Assembly (NCBI GenBank): GCA_018417955.1
Contig: JACTVC010000018.1
Span: forward strand, 744,001-808,000
Length of the DNA: 64,000 nucleotides
Reading direction: 5' to 3'
Source: Laccaria trichodermophora
Taxonomy: Eukaryota; Basidiomycota; Agaricomycetes; Agaricales; Hydnangiaceae
Shown here: one piece after another, positions 23,740 through 33,491 of the stretch
Numbering within the stretch: the stretch's first letter is position 1
Layout: every line of letters starts with the position of its first letter
Program-made: the position numbers and the translations under genes
Notes under the pieces: model-generated
What the model saw: only the letters and a program-made list of their open reading frames with translations
Database searches by the model: none
Told to the model about the DNA's origin: nothing

Positions 23740-24543
23740 TTGCGATTCCAATTTTGTATAATTTATTACCATTAACGACTGGGATCTTTCTGTATCACAT
23801 ACTGTATCGTAGTAAAACCACTGTTAATGGCATATGTAGATATATTCGCAAAATCCGGGCATGGATTGTTCAAAGCCAACCCATGGCCACGGAGGCATGT
23901 TGAATGTCGAAGGAAGGGGGGAGAAGCATGGAAGAGGAAGTGCAGTTGTATCGTAGAAGACGAATGAATGAGTGTGGTGGGTCGTGGCCAAAAAAGAAAC
24001 CATAGTTCGCTAGATAAGCTATAGAAAAAGAAAAGGACAGTGAGGGCGACGAGAACGCCAATAGCTCGAAGGAGAGAAAGTCCAGAGAGAGAGAGGAGAG
24101 ACAAATCGTTTATAGATACAAAAAGATACGCGTTCAAAAGGAAAAGGTATACTGAGTGAGAGATCAAATGAGCGTGGTGCTGGAGAGAGATAGTTAAATT
24201 GAGGTGATAAGGAATAAATGAAGATTATGAACCGGGTATGCTAGCGTGAGTGAGTGAGGGTGTGTTGTCGTTGATACAGTATATGAATGGATGGATGGTT
24301 TTGTATGGATGATGGCCTGGACTGCATTTTCTTGGGTCTTCTTCCGACTTCCAGCAATGGGATGGGTTCGTTTGGTTTGGTTTGGAGGTAGGGAGGTGTG
24401 AGTGGATGAAGAAGGACGGGAGGGACCGCGGTAGCGGATGGGGGTGGCTTGCCGTATGAACGAACGGGCTTGGGGAAGTACAAGGGCTGGTGGGTAATAG
24501 TGGCATGGAAGGCAGAGGTGGAGGACGGCAACCAACACACGGT
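23740..24543. other. Convergent 3' flanks of CND1 and PIP5K
   Basis: No gene supported. Low-complexity frames on the minus strand (Pro/Ser/His-rich) overlap each other in three frames and look like untranslated 3' sequence of the kinase gene. Confidence 0.5.
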
Positions 24544-26367
24544 CTATTCAGATTCAAACCTCACACCCCCACCACCTCCCCTCATAATAGCCTTCATAAA
24601 ATCAAAAAACCGTTCAGCATACTCCCCCGGAGGAACTGGGCTAATCTTATGCTAAACAAACCAACCAACGTTATTCCCAATAGTTCTTCCACACAAAAAA
24701 GAAAAGAAGGAAAACTCACTCTATCCGCCTTCAACCCCTTCCATAAATGCTCAGCCGTCTTCACAAGCGAATAAGGCGTCAAAATATCGATAACGTCAAG
24801 ATAATGAGTCGTATCGAGCCCTTCGTTGCTTTCGTCTGTCGCCCTTAATCCTCCTTCGTCTTGATAGAATATGAGCTGAAGCCGATCTCCGATATCTTCT
24901 TCTGGAAGTCGAACGGTGTATTTGCCTAGCCGTTTTGGGTCTGAAGAACGCATAGCCCGACGCATGGCGATGGCTTCGGAGGATCTGTGACCACCCAAGG
25001 CAGTTTTGGAGCGGCCTAGGGAATTGGGGAGGTCGGGCTATAATAAATAACGGATGGGTGAGCACAAGGTAAAAGTGAAAACGAAAGAAAAGCACCCACC
25101 GAAGTCACTTTAAGCGTATTCCTCCTAACATTATCCCTATTCCCCCTCTGCATATTATGTATCCCCACCAACAGACTATAATCCATCACATTAATCCCCT
25201 TCAAAAACTCCGCATCCCTCCTAAGCTGTTCCGTCAACAACGCCCTTTTCTCCGGTCCCAAATCCAACGCCTTGCCTTTATGTATCCAATTCAAATCCTT
25301 CAACACCGCCCGAGGGTTCCTCTCCGCTTTGTCTTCGGGGTACTCCCTGCCCACCGTACTCCCCTTGAGATCATACGTCTCGTGAATATCTTTATGTGGT
25401 GGGAAGAGGTTATTCATAATGACGAAATGGATTTTGCGGCCTCTAAGCAGCTTGACGCGATGTAACCCATAAAACCGACTGAGTAATGTGTGCGGGTTTT
25501 CTTTGACGTGATCAAAGCACTGCGGGAGTATGCTCAAAAGGAATTTATGTTCCGAGTGTCTTATCGTCTTGATAATGAACCTATAGTCCCTTGAAAAGTA
25601 AAAAACGACCCCGATTTTCCGGGAGATCCCAGTTCCAAGGGATGTATTTGGCTGTGAGGGAGAGGAGGTAGTCCGCGGGGTCGAGGTGGAATATGTCTTG
25701 CCTGAGTGTACGAAACACCCACGGCGCGTAATCCTTGAACTTGAAATCGTACTTTGCAGAAGGAGTGAGTTCGTTTCCGATGATATCAAAGGAGAACTTG
25801 TGATGCGTGGTAAAGTCTTCTATCGTTAGTGGTCGTTTATTTTAGCTTGACATCGAGAAACCTGCGTGGGTGTGGGTTCAGTGTGCATCCATAAAAAAAA
25901 AGATGAAATGAAGAAAACCCACCCTGATACGTATGCCCGTCAACATATTATACATCAGGACATAATTCACATGGTCCTCCCCAATGAGGTTCCCCACAAG
26001 CGGCATATCCTGCTCCGACTTGGGTCGCGTCTCAGAGCGCGCAAGCGCCGCCTCCGCCTCCTGCTGCAGCTGCAGCTTCGCCCTCTTCGATATCCTCTCC
26101 CTCCTAATCTGCTCCGCAGCAATTTCGATATCCGACGCCAGCTCTATACCCGCCTCAATTTTCAAGCAGCTCGCGTAATCTCGTATCCAGATCACCCCGT
26201 AGCTTCCACCAATTCGCGCGAGCCTCTTCGTCATCGGATTTAATGTTGACGGCTGTCTTGGTACCCTTGTCACTCAACCTTAAGATCTCGCGGAACTCGC
26301 CAATAGCATCATCGAACCCCAAATGGTCCTCCTCATTGTCGTCTCCGTTATCTCTCCTTCCTTTCAA
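24544..26367 (-). pseudogene. MSS4: Phosphatidylinositol-4-phosphate 5-kinase (Mss4 type), frame-broken
   Basis: PIP5K makes PI(4,5)P2 at the plasma membrane and controls actin and endocytosis. In minus-strand order: an acidic/helical N-terminal part with WWKLRGDLDTRLRELLEN, ELASDIEIAAEQIRRERISK, EDHVNYVLMYNMLTGIRI, then after an intron VSRCQAK, TIEDFTTHHKFSFDIIGNEL and KYDFKFKDYAPWVFRTLRQD, YFSRDYRFIIKTIRHSEHKF, NPHTLLSRFYGLHRVKL, FVIMNNLFPPHKDIHETYDL, the catalytic KGSTVGREYPED and VMDYSLLVGIHNMQRGN. After an intron comes RLQLIFYQDEGGLRATDESN with DILTPYS, and a final exon HKISPVPPGEYAERFFDF to the stop at 24544. Frame breaks occur near 26160 (A run), 25830 (A run), 25640 (C run) and 25602 (T run); between the last two the consensus GSPGKSGSFF is preserved in a third frame. 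The breaks are all single-base homopolymer losses, so the gene may be intact in the organism. Confidence 0.85.
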
Positions 26368-26536
26368 ATATATGACTTTGAAAGATGGAGTGCAAGTGTA
26401 CCATTGTAGGCCGTGAAGACGTCATGGATGAAAGCAAATGGCCGTGACAAGGCGAGGCGTCAAGGTGAACAGTGGCCAACGTCGTGAACAGTTATCCAGA
26501 CGATGAGTACAATTACAGCGCTTAACGTTGAAGGAA

Positions 26537-26826
26537 AGACTCCGATGAACGGCAGCTGATGGCTCGGCTCGGGAGTCGGGACCGCAAGGCACGTGAAAGG
26601 CGTGACGCGTCACAATATCTTCTTCATATCCTCTGCCTTTCATCTTCGGAAGATATTTTTATTATATTCACAATCAATGCTGTAGTCAGATGCTGATGTT
26701 ATTGAAGAAGAAATTTTGAATTTCTTCTTCATTTCCTTGCTGATATTATTGCTGAACAATTCAATATTTTATCTCAGATTTATTCTCAATATCTTCTGTG
26801 AATAAATAGGCCAATGCCCCCAGTGA
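26537..26826 (-). mobile_element. ~290-bp dispersed repeat, copy 2 (inverted relative to copy 1)
   Basis: Reverse-complement partner of 16352-16652, with the same internal GAAGAAGAAATT..AATTTCTTCTTC inverted repeat (about 26703-26732) and GTGACGCGTCAC palindrome (about 26601-26612). Its TCACTGGGGG end falls inside the coding frame of the secreted-protein gene read from 27245, replacing that gene's 3' end. With copy 1 it brackets the broken separase, CND1 and PIP5K genes. Confidence 0.75.
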
Positions 26827-27245
26827 GTGTAGTCGAAGTACGCAAATGATCTTGTGCAGTTTGCTCCTCCAGTGGAGGATCCGATGCCCCCAGCTTCATC
26901 TCGCCTTCCTCCAGGAGAATGGAACCAGTTGAGGTAGACGGCTCGGCTCCTTCCCCCGCTATTCCAACATTTGGTCCCTGGGCCAAACACGTTGAATATG
27001 AAGTTGGTACACGGGGATCCGCTGGAGTATCCTTGTCCCTGGGACCCCTGAGGGAGATTGTTGAAACAGACTAAATACCCATAGCCAGTGGGCATGCCAC
27101 TGCAGCATACTCCACCGTTATCGCTGCACCCAAATGAGGAGCTGCTGCAGGTGTTCGTAGAGGAGTAGGCATCGTAACTCAAGGACAAGGTCGGTAGAGG
27201 GAGAACGGAGAGTGTGGCAAAAACTGTGATGAGTTTGAATGTCAT
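26827..27245 (-). pseudogene. Small secreted cysteine-rich protein, 3' end replaced by repeat
   Basis: Starts MTFKLITVFATLSVLPLPTL, a clear signal peptide with a likely cut after SLS. The mature part contains at least eight cysteines (NTCSSSSFGCSDNGGVCCSG, LVCFNNLPQ, SPCTNFIF, GTKCWNSGG, GANCTRS) and is Gly/Ser-rich. The frame stays open to a stop at 26769, but the last residues (HWGHWPIYSQKILRINLR) are encoded by the repeat element at 26537-26826, so the native C-terminus is lost. Likely an extracellular or wall-associated protein, or an effector-like small secreted protein; no specific family was recognised. It may still be expressed as a chimeric product. Confidence 0.6.
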
Positions 27246-27755
27246 GGTGAATGAGCCACGGACTCTTATCTGCAGACAGTGGGTGGCTGAGTAGGGTTGC
27301 TTGACTGGTTATTTCAGTAGAAATGGTCGATTCTTATACGCCTGCGGAGAAGACTCCGTTGTGGCGGAAGCGCCACACTCACGAATGATTCTGAATGCAA
27401 CTCCATGTGCCTACAATATCTGTGAGTTTAAGTTGTGAGCAGTCGGATATAAGTTCGGATACTGGATGCTTCCTGCATGTTACGAAAATAAGGCCGTGAT
27501 ACACTACCACCTTTTTTTGAATCTGGTTTTTCCTGCTGTGGATGAAGTTGATAGTATACGTATGATGATCGTCCCCGTCCAGCTTTCGAAGCCTATGGGT
27601 AACTTGAAGTCACGTATGACTGTGCGTGCGGTGAGGTTGGCAGTTACTAGTTAAGTTTGAATCAAACTTCAAGCAGCACAAGGAATTCCTCCTGACTTAG
27701 GTATAACGATCTCCAAGAGCAACGTACCTTGGTATCAATCTCCATCATCATCCGA
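27246..27755. other. Intergenic region, nothing supported
   Basis: Upstream region of the secreted-protein gene. No coding sequence or recognisable element was seen. Confidence 0.5.
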
Positions 27756-27978
27756 CTTACAGTGCCTTGCATATTGTTTTGCACAACAAAATTCACAGCA
27801 CAGCGTTTGATGTGACCACCTGTCAATCAAATTTAGCTGAATAAGGTCTGATCTGAAGCTCAAAGACTCACATTCATCGTCAAATAGAGGGCATCCAGGT
27901 GTGGGAATGTGACTGTCAGTCACATCAAACGCTGTGCTGTGAATTTCGTTGTGCAAAACAATATGCAAGACACTGTAA
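27756..27978. repeat. Foldback inverted repeat with ~62-bp arms
   Basis: The left arm (27756-27817; contains GCATATTGTTTTGCACAACA and GCACAGCGTTTGATGTGAC) is the near-perfect reverse complement of the right arm (27919-27978; contains GTCACATCAAACGCTGTGC and TTGTGCAAAACAATATGC). The loop is about 100 bp. Sequence and size fit a small foldback or MITE-type element. The right arm begins next to the palindrome TGACTGTCAGTCA. Confidence 0.85.
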
Positions 27979-28330
27979 CGACATGGAACAGAGAGTTTAT
28001 CCTGTAAAATTAACTCGTAACCCCTTCAAACCCTTAGGCCAAGAATGAAGACTCGGGCCAAACTCGGACGCACCCAGACTTTTACAAACTCCGTCGTCAC
28101 TGTGTCACCAGGTGCAGTGCTGTCAGTTAAAGCTTACAAAAGGCAAATGGCAGGCAGCGCTTGCGCTAGGACAGCTGAGTGGAAGAAAATCGAGCTACGA
28201 TGCTGAATGGGAGGCTCAGAACCAATCCAGGATGGAAACACAAGGAAGACATCTTGTTAGTAGTCTCGACACCAGCCGTTATTGGGATCGTATTACTCAC
28301 CATAACGTCTGGAAGGGATTGATTGTGATG

Positions 28331-29260
28331 CAACCGACAAAATTTTAAACTCCGATCATCGTCTCAATGAGGCAACTCTCCTCAACAAATAACTCAACTT
28401 CAGTTCTCGCAACGCGTTCATGAGGCCTTTAATATCCAAAACCTTACTAAAATGAACTTGAGCACATGTTGATTACTTAAGGTATTTGAATGTATTCTAT
28501 TTGAGAGAGTAGTGAATCTATACAATGTACATTCATCTGAGACACGTCTGCCAGTGAGGACAACGCTGGTGTCCATTTACCACCCAAGTGACCACTCACT
28601 ATGCCCCCCGTTTTGAAAGTTCGAAAGTACAAGCCAGAAGAAGTGGATCTAAACCGACTTGCTGCAAGGGCGTACAAAATTTGGCATAAAAATCGCGCCG
28701 TCCGTGTCGATGATGCACACTGTATTAGTTTGTGGGGCGGAAGCTTTCGTCCAGACTACGTTGACCTTGGTGTGCTTCGTGATCAGTTTCCTAAAAATGC
28801 TCCGTTTGTCGTGGCATCAGCAATGCTTCCCCGTCAAGTTTTCAATGACGTACGGCTCAAATTGCAGCTGGGCAGTGATACAAAAATGATGCAATTTAAC
28901 AACGCACGACCTAACGTGGCGCTATCAGTCCGAAAGATGAAGCATTCAGAAGAAAGCAAGGGAGACGTACGCTGTTTAATTCCTCCAAATGCAAAGAAAC
29001 TGTGAGACCATCAACAATATGAAAGCCGTGTGGGTTCCTGGGCGTGGGGCTGGGTGTATCTATTCGCTGTGACCTCCAAGGTGTAGCAACAGGCGTGGGG
29101 GGCGAGGTTTTGTTGGATCGCACGCGTTTTCGAGGGCTCATGGCCTCAAGGAATTGCATTCTGCAAATTTTACGCGACGCGTCTTGGCCATCAACAAAGA
29201 CACGTGCTCCTTAATTTCCTTTTATACTTGATAATCGGAGTTTTAAAACTTGTCGGTTAC
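28331..29260. mobile_element. ~0.93-kb segment bounded by 28-30-bp inverted repeats, carrying a helicase fragment
   Basis: The left end AACCGACAAAATTTTAAACT at 28332 and the right end (reverse complement) AACCGACAAGTTTTAAAACT ending at 29259 form an imperfect inverted repeat of about 28-30 bp, continuing with CCGATCATC/CCGATTATC. The RecQ-like fragment lies inside. No clear target duplication was identified, so the element class is unknown. Confidence 0.55.
28601..29005 (+). pseudogene. RecQ-type DNA helicase fragment
   Basis: An intact but short frame of 134 residues covering only the middle of a superfamily-2 helicase core. VRVDDAHCISLWGGSFRPDY is a variant of motif II (normally DEAHCI/DEAHVI..WG..FR..Y), VVASAMLP corresponds to motif III, and NNARPNVALSVRKMKHSE matches the NDRPNI..SVR.M segment typical of the multicopy basidiomycete RecQ-like helicases. 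Walker A (motif I), the upstream aromatic motif and motifs IV-VI are absent, so it cannot be an active helicase. The first 35 residues do not match the family and may be a new start acquired from flanking DNA. The ATP-hydrolysis acidic pair is DD instead of DE. Confidence 0.65.
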
Positions 29261-29274
29261 CTTACGGTTAATCC

Positions 29275-29398
29275 CTACCAGTCTCTATGGGTTCAATTAC
29301 CCGCCTTATCCTGACCCAATCCGGACTCATCCATCAAAGTCCTCTCTGTCCCTCCCCTAGTACTCAACATAGTGAATTGAACCCCTTAGAGACTGGTT
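29275..29398. repeat. ~120-bp miniature inverted repeat
   Basis: ACCAGTCTCTATGGGTTCAA (from 29277) and TTGAACCCCTTAGAGACTGG (to about 29396) are imperfect inverted repeats of about 21 bp enclosing about 75 bp. Probably a small MITE-like hairpin. Confidence 0.6.
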
Positions 29399-29889
29399 CG
29401 AGTCTATCTTGTTAGCGAAGTAGGGACTGTCACAGATAGCTAAAAACCAGGTAAACCCGAAATCCACCCATATTTGGACTCAATTGATGGATTCGGGTAA
29501 CTACCCGGACTATCTGCAGGTATCCGTGGGTAAATTAGGTACTTTTAGACCTTCTTGAGATATTTTGAGCATACATGCCCAGAATAGATAAGAGTGTTAT
29601 TTGTGTCCCCAACTCCCTCCCACCTCTTGTCTCCACAACAGAATGCCATCACAACAACTTCCTGGCCCCTGCTGCTTGTGGAAGGGGTCCAAATTGTAAT
29701 TTGGCCTTTGTTCCCAGCTGTCACCCAAGTGCTTCACCAGAAATCTTTGAAATCCTGTTAATGAATTCAATTTTTAGCCAAAGCAATCACAATATGCCCC
29801 AATAGAAACAAGGACAACATTCAGACTTACCTTAATGAACCCAGAGGTATTGAAAGAAAAATTTTGGTGACATAAAGTGTTACAAAAAG

Positions 29890-30201
29890 CTATTTAAGAG
29901 GAAAAGAAATCATTGTCCATCTTTTTTCAATCATTTGTGTAACTTTATTGAAGCCTGGGTAGAGGGGGGATTTAATCCAGGATTCAAGAGCCATTTCTGC
30001 TCTGAATGTTTGAGAGTTGATATTGTGCTGGGTGAAATTGATCTGATGGCAACCAGTGGAGAATGCCCACTCTGCATCCACAGAAGTCACTACAACAATT
30101 ATTGAAAGTAAAGGAAAATAAATTTGAATAATGCTGCTTACCTGGGGCTGAGCAGAAATCAGAACCCATTCATGAAAGTTGCAGTCAGGAATGTGATGCA
30201 T
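29890..30201 (-). pseudogene. hAT transposase C-terminal (hATC) remnant
   Basis: After removal of an intron at 30090-30141 (GTAAGC..GTAG on the minus strand), the frame reads VTSVDAEWAFSTGCHQINFT and then FRAEMALESWIKSPLYPGF. This matches the hATC dimerisation domain of fungal hAT transposases (consensus ATSVDVERAFS..G, then a conserved tryptophan about 30 residues on). Upstream catalytic parts (BED finger, RNase H-like domain) are not recognisable; that space is occupied by the palindrome. The remnant therefore shows the element's family but not an active enzyme. Confidence 0.7.
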
Positions 30202-30397
30202 TGTGCCTGTACATCATATAACCTCCCATTTCCTCTGTTGCTACCCTACCTAAATATCAATTGTTCTCAAAGGGATTTCTCTGAAACTAAAAATAAATAC
30301 TCTCAAGATGGCCAAGGCATGCTAATACACACCCCCAACACTCTCTGTGATTAAGGCTTGTTACAGCATTATATGAGGGGAAAGACCTCAGATGATG

Positions 30398-31986
30398 ATA
30401 CACCAACTAGGCAAAAAGATTGTCCAGTCATTTTCTGGACAAAGTTGGTGCTATAACACAGGAACCAAACATTTTTAGTGCTAAGCTCTGGTGTATCAAA
30501 CATAGCTAAGGGGGTGTAGATTGTACATACCAAGTTTGGGGATGAACAAATGAAAACTCAGGATAAGGCAGGGCATTGACTGTGACAAGTGCCAAAAATG
30601 GGATGTAATAAAGTGGGAAATTCTGAATGACTGCAACCTAACAAAAGCAATTCAGAACTTGAGGAAGAGATATTTTGAACATTGGATCTCCCTGCTATTG
30701 TTATGAGCCTCATAAAGCCTCTGGGCTAGAAAATGTTATATCCTTCTCTAAAAGGTAAATTTGAACTTGTTCTCCATTTTATGTATTTTTCACTCAATAT
30801 ATTTGTTGGAATGAGGCAAAATGACTCCCTATTAATGTTTGTAGTGTGTATAATACAAAAGGTAGGTATAAATGTTAAAATGACCATTCCATGATGTCTG
30901 TAGAAGTTAATTTCCAGAGTTTTTCTGAAAGTAAACAAGTACTACAACATTGGTCCTTCTTTTCTGCAAGAAGAAAAAATGCTACCATCCTTTTGAGTTG
31001 ATCCATGGAGACTTAGGATGTCCTTTAAACAATGCCTGAAATATAGCATGATAGCAAATAAATTTACACTGGGTATAACTTGAATAGTCCCCAAGAAAAT
31101 TACATTTTGCATAGAGCAATCATCCTGGACCAATCCTTGACATTCTTCTTGGTGAATTGGGGCTGAAAATATTTCACAAAGCACTTCTCATACCTAGTAA
31201 CACTATCCCAAAGAAATGAACAGAGGTCCTATTTATACAAGGATCTGAGACTCCACACCTTTCTTGCTCTATGCAAAATGTACTTTTATTGAGGACTTTT
31301 CAAGTTATACCCAGTGTAAATTTATTTGCTATCATGCTATGCTCCAGGCATCATTCAAAAGACATCCTGAGTCTCCATGGATCAACTCAAAAGGATGGTA
31401 GCATTTTTTCTTCTTGCAGAAAAGAAGGACCAATGTTGTAGATACTTGTTTACTTTCAGAAAAACTCTGGAAATTAACTTCTACAGACATCATGGAATGG
31501 TCATTTTAACATTTATACCTACCTTTTGTATTATACACACTACAAACATTAATAGGGAGTCATTTTGCCTCATTCCAACAAATATATTGAGTGAAAAATA
31601 CATAAAATGGAGAACAAGTTCAAATTTACCTTTTAGAGAAGGATATAACATTTTCTAGCCCAGAGGCTTTATGAGGCTCATAACAATAGCAGGGAGATCC
31701 AGTGTTCAAAATATCTCTTCCTCAAGTTCTGAATTGCTTTTGTTAGGTTGCAGTCATTCAGAATTTCCCACTTTATTACATCCCATTTTTGGCACTTGTC
31801 ATAGTCAATGCCCTGCCTTATCCTGAGTTTTCATTTGTTCATCCCCAAACTTGGTATGTACAATCTACACCCCCTTAGCTATGTTTGATACACCAGAGCT
31901 TAGCACTAAAAATGTTTGGTTCCTGTGTTATAACACCAACTTTGTCCAGAAAATGACTGGACAATCTTTTTGCCTAGTTGGTGTAT
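30398..31986. repeat. 1.59-kb near-perfect palindrome (two ~722-bp arms)
   Basis: The left arm 30398-31119 is the reverse complement of 31264-31986 with only scattered differences and small indels. For example, CACCAACTAGGCAAAAAGAT at 30401 mirrors the right end, and a 70-residue translation (MFTFRKTLEINFYRHHGMVI..) is identical in both arms on opposite strands. The spacer is about 144 bp (31120-31263). It lies entirely inside the hAT element. It could be a nested foldback element or an internal inverted duplication of hAT sequence. Confidence 0.92.
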
Positions 31987-32308
31987 ATGAATAACTTTAG
32001 TTTTGATATACTCAATTTATATAATATATAATGATTTTTGCTCTAATGTGAATTCTTCTGAATTTTCGCTTTCTAACACAATTTTTTTCATAAAGAACGG
32101 ACAAGAAATGAAGGAGATACACTCATTTATATAACTGAAGCTACATGCTTGGCCATCCGTGAGTGGGAAAATCCGTGGATCGGGTATGGTTAATACCCGG
32201 GTGTATCCATGACAGTCCCTATAGCGAAGTATTTGCTGTTGTTTGTTTATTACGAAGCGTCGCCATGTATGGTGGCTGTGCCGCGTCAATTTTGCCCTCC
32301 TAGTAGCC

Positions 32309-33491
32309 TAGGCTCGTGACCAACCGTTTCTTCAAACTCCGCAAGCTACGTTCAAGAAACGGCTGGGACAAACGAACACCCTTTGGCAGGGTCACGCTTT
32401 TGTGACGCGGGACTTAGTGAAATTTCAGTGATTCATTCTGCACAACTACAACAGCAGCGCAACTCGACCGCTACTCGCCTGAGTCTTCATCACCGTTCTT
32501 CATCTACGATCTCGTTTGGTTCTTCGGAACCTTCTCCGGCCTCTTTTTCAACACTCTCATGCCTTCGCCGTCATCTTGATTCTTCACCTGGGGTCGCTGC
32601 TGGATTTTCAAGGGGTGGACTCGGATTAGTTGGGGTTGGGAGTTGCCGGAGCTCTTGGTTCAGGGAACTGCGATTTCTCTTCAGCGACGAGTTCGCAACT
32701 GTTAGAAGCCCAAATGACACTCTTTAATGAATCTGACGCCATGTTTCTCCTCGTGAATTTGAGGGAAAGTCAATGGACTGCCACGATACCGTGCATCTTC
32801 AGGGGTACATACAAGTTCCCCTCCTCTTCGCTTCACTCCTTCATTCATGACCCAAACATACACGATCTTTCATCTCGAGAATCCACGCACCCGCTCCACC
32901 TCCCCAATTCCCAATCCCATGCCGAACGCGAAACAGGAACGTGTTTGGTCTCGTATTGCACCAACTATGTCACTTCCTCGCCCAGTACTGCGATTCACCG
33001 CTTATGCGGCCAGTATGATATACCTGATGTGTCGAAAAAAATCTACCTTTTCAACTCTATTCTAATCGCATTATTTGAACCAAATAACCTATCTGATAGT
33101 GTAGCCAGAAAAACTATTTCTTGTGATGTTTTGGACAAATGTTGTGGCAGTTATGTGGACGTTGGCGGAAATTTCACTAAGTCAGCGTCACACGCGGGAG
33201 TCCCTGCCAAATCGTGTTCGTTTGTCCCAGTCGTTCTGAGGTGTTCTTATTTTTCGCAGTCCGCCTGATGTTTGACCCCACAACAAAGCCACAACAAGTG
33301 ACAAACACCTCAGAACGACTGGCTGGCGAGTCTACTAGTAGCCTCGCTACCAGTTCGTTCGGTGGTGATCACGATTTGTTTGTCTCATGTTGTGGCTTTG
33401 TTGTGGCTTCAAACATCAGGCGGAGAGTGAAAGGCAAGAGTTTCTGAACGTAGCCTGCGGAGTTTGAAAGAAACGGTTGGTCACGAGCCTA
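32309..33491. mobile_element. 1.18-kb inverted-repeat element, non-autonomous
   Basis: The left end TAGGCTCGTGACCAACCGTT, continuing through CAAACTCCGCAAGCTACGTT, is mirrored at the right end (AACGTAGCCTGCGGAGTTTG, then AACGGTTGGTCACGAGCCTA, ending 33491). This gives an inverted repeat of about 50 bp with one or two indels. Similar short direct sequences (CCCTCCTAG..GCC) flank both sides, suggesting a target duplication altered by a 3-bp change. Internal nested inverted repeats lie at about 33228-33325 and 33262-33422. No transposase was found; open frames here are not convincing. Confidence 0.75.

Larger units (their letters stand above)
29421..32221. mobile_element. 2.8-kb hAT element with 8-bp TSD (decayed)
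   Basis: The ends are TAGGGACTGTCA (29421-29432) and TGACAGTCCCTA (32210-32221), a perfect 12-bp terminal inverted repeat. They are flanked by the 8-bp direct duplication TAGCGAAG at 29413-29420 and 32222-32229. Subterminal sequences share GGATTCGGGTA/CCCGGGTG-like motifs. Inside are a decayed hAT transposase C-terminal domain on the minus strand and a 1.59-kb palindrome. Base composition is AT-rich with very few CpG dinucleotides, unlike the surrounding DNA. Confidence 0.9.

Noticed and set aside
24225..24557. Three overlapping Pro/His-rich minus-strand frames
   Set aside because: Low-complexity sequence downstream of the PIP5K stop, open in three frames; more likely 3' untranslated DNA.
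30726..31658. Identical 70-codon frames on opposite strands
   Set aside because: They are the two arms of the palindrome, not two genes, and lack any recognisable domain.
32383..33268. Frames of 114 and 212 codons within the 32.3-33.5 kb element
   Set aside because: They run through nested inverted repeats and contain no transposase or other motif.
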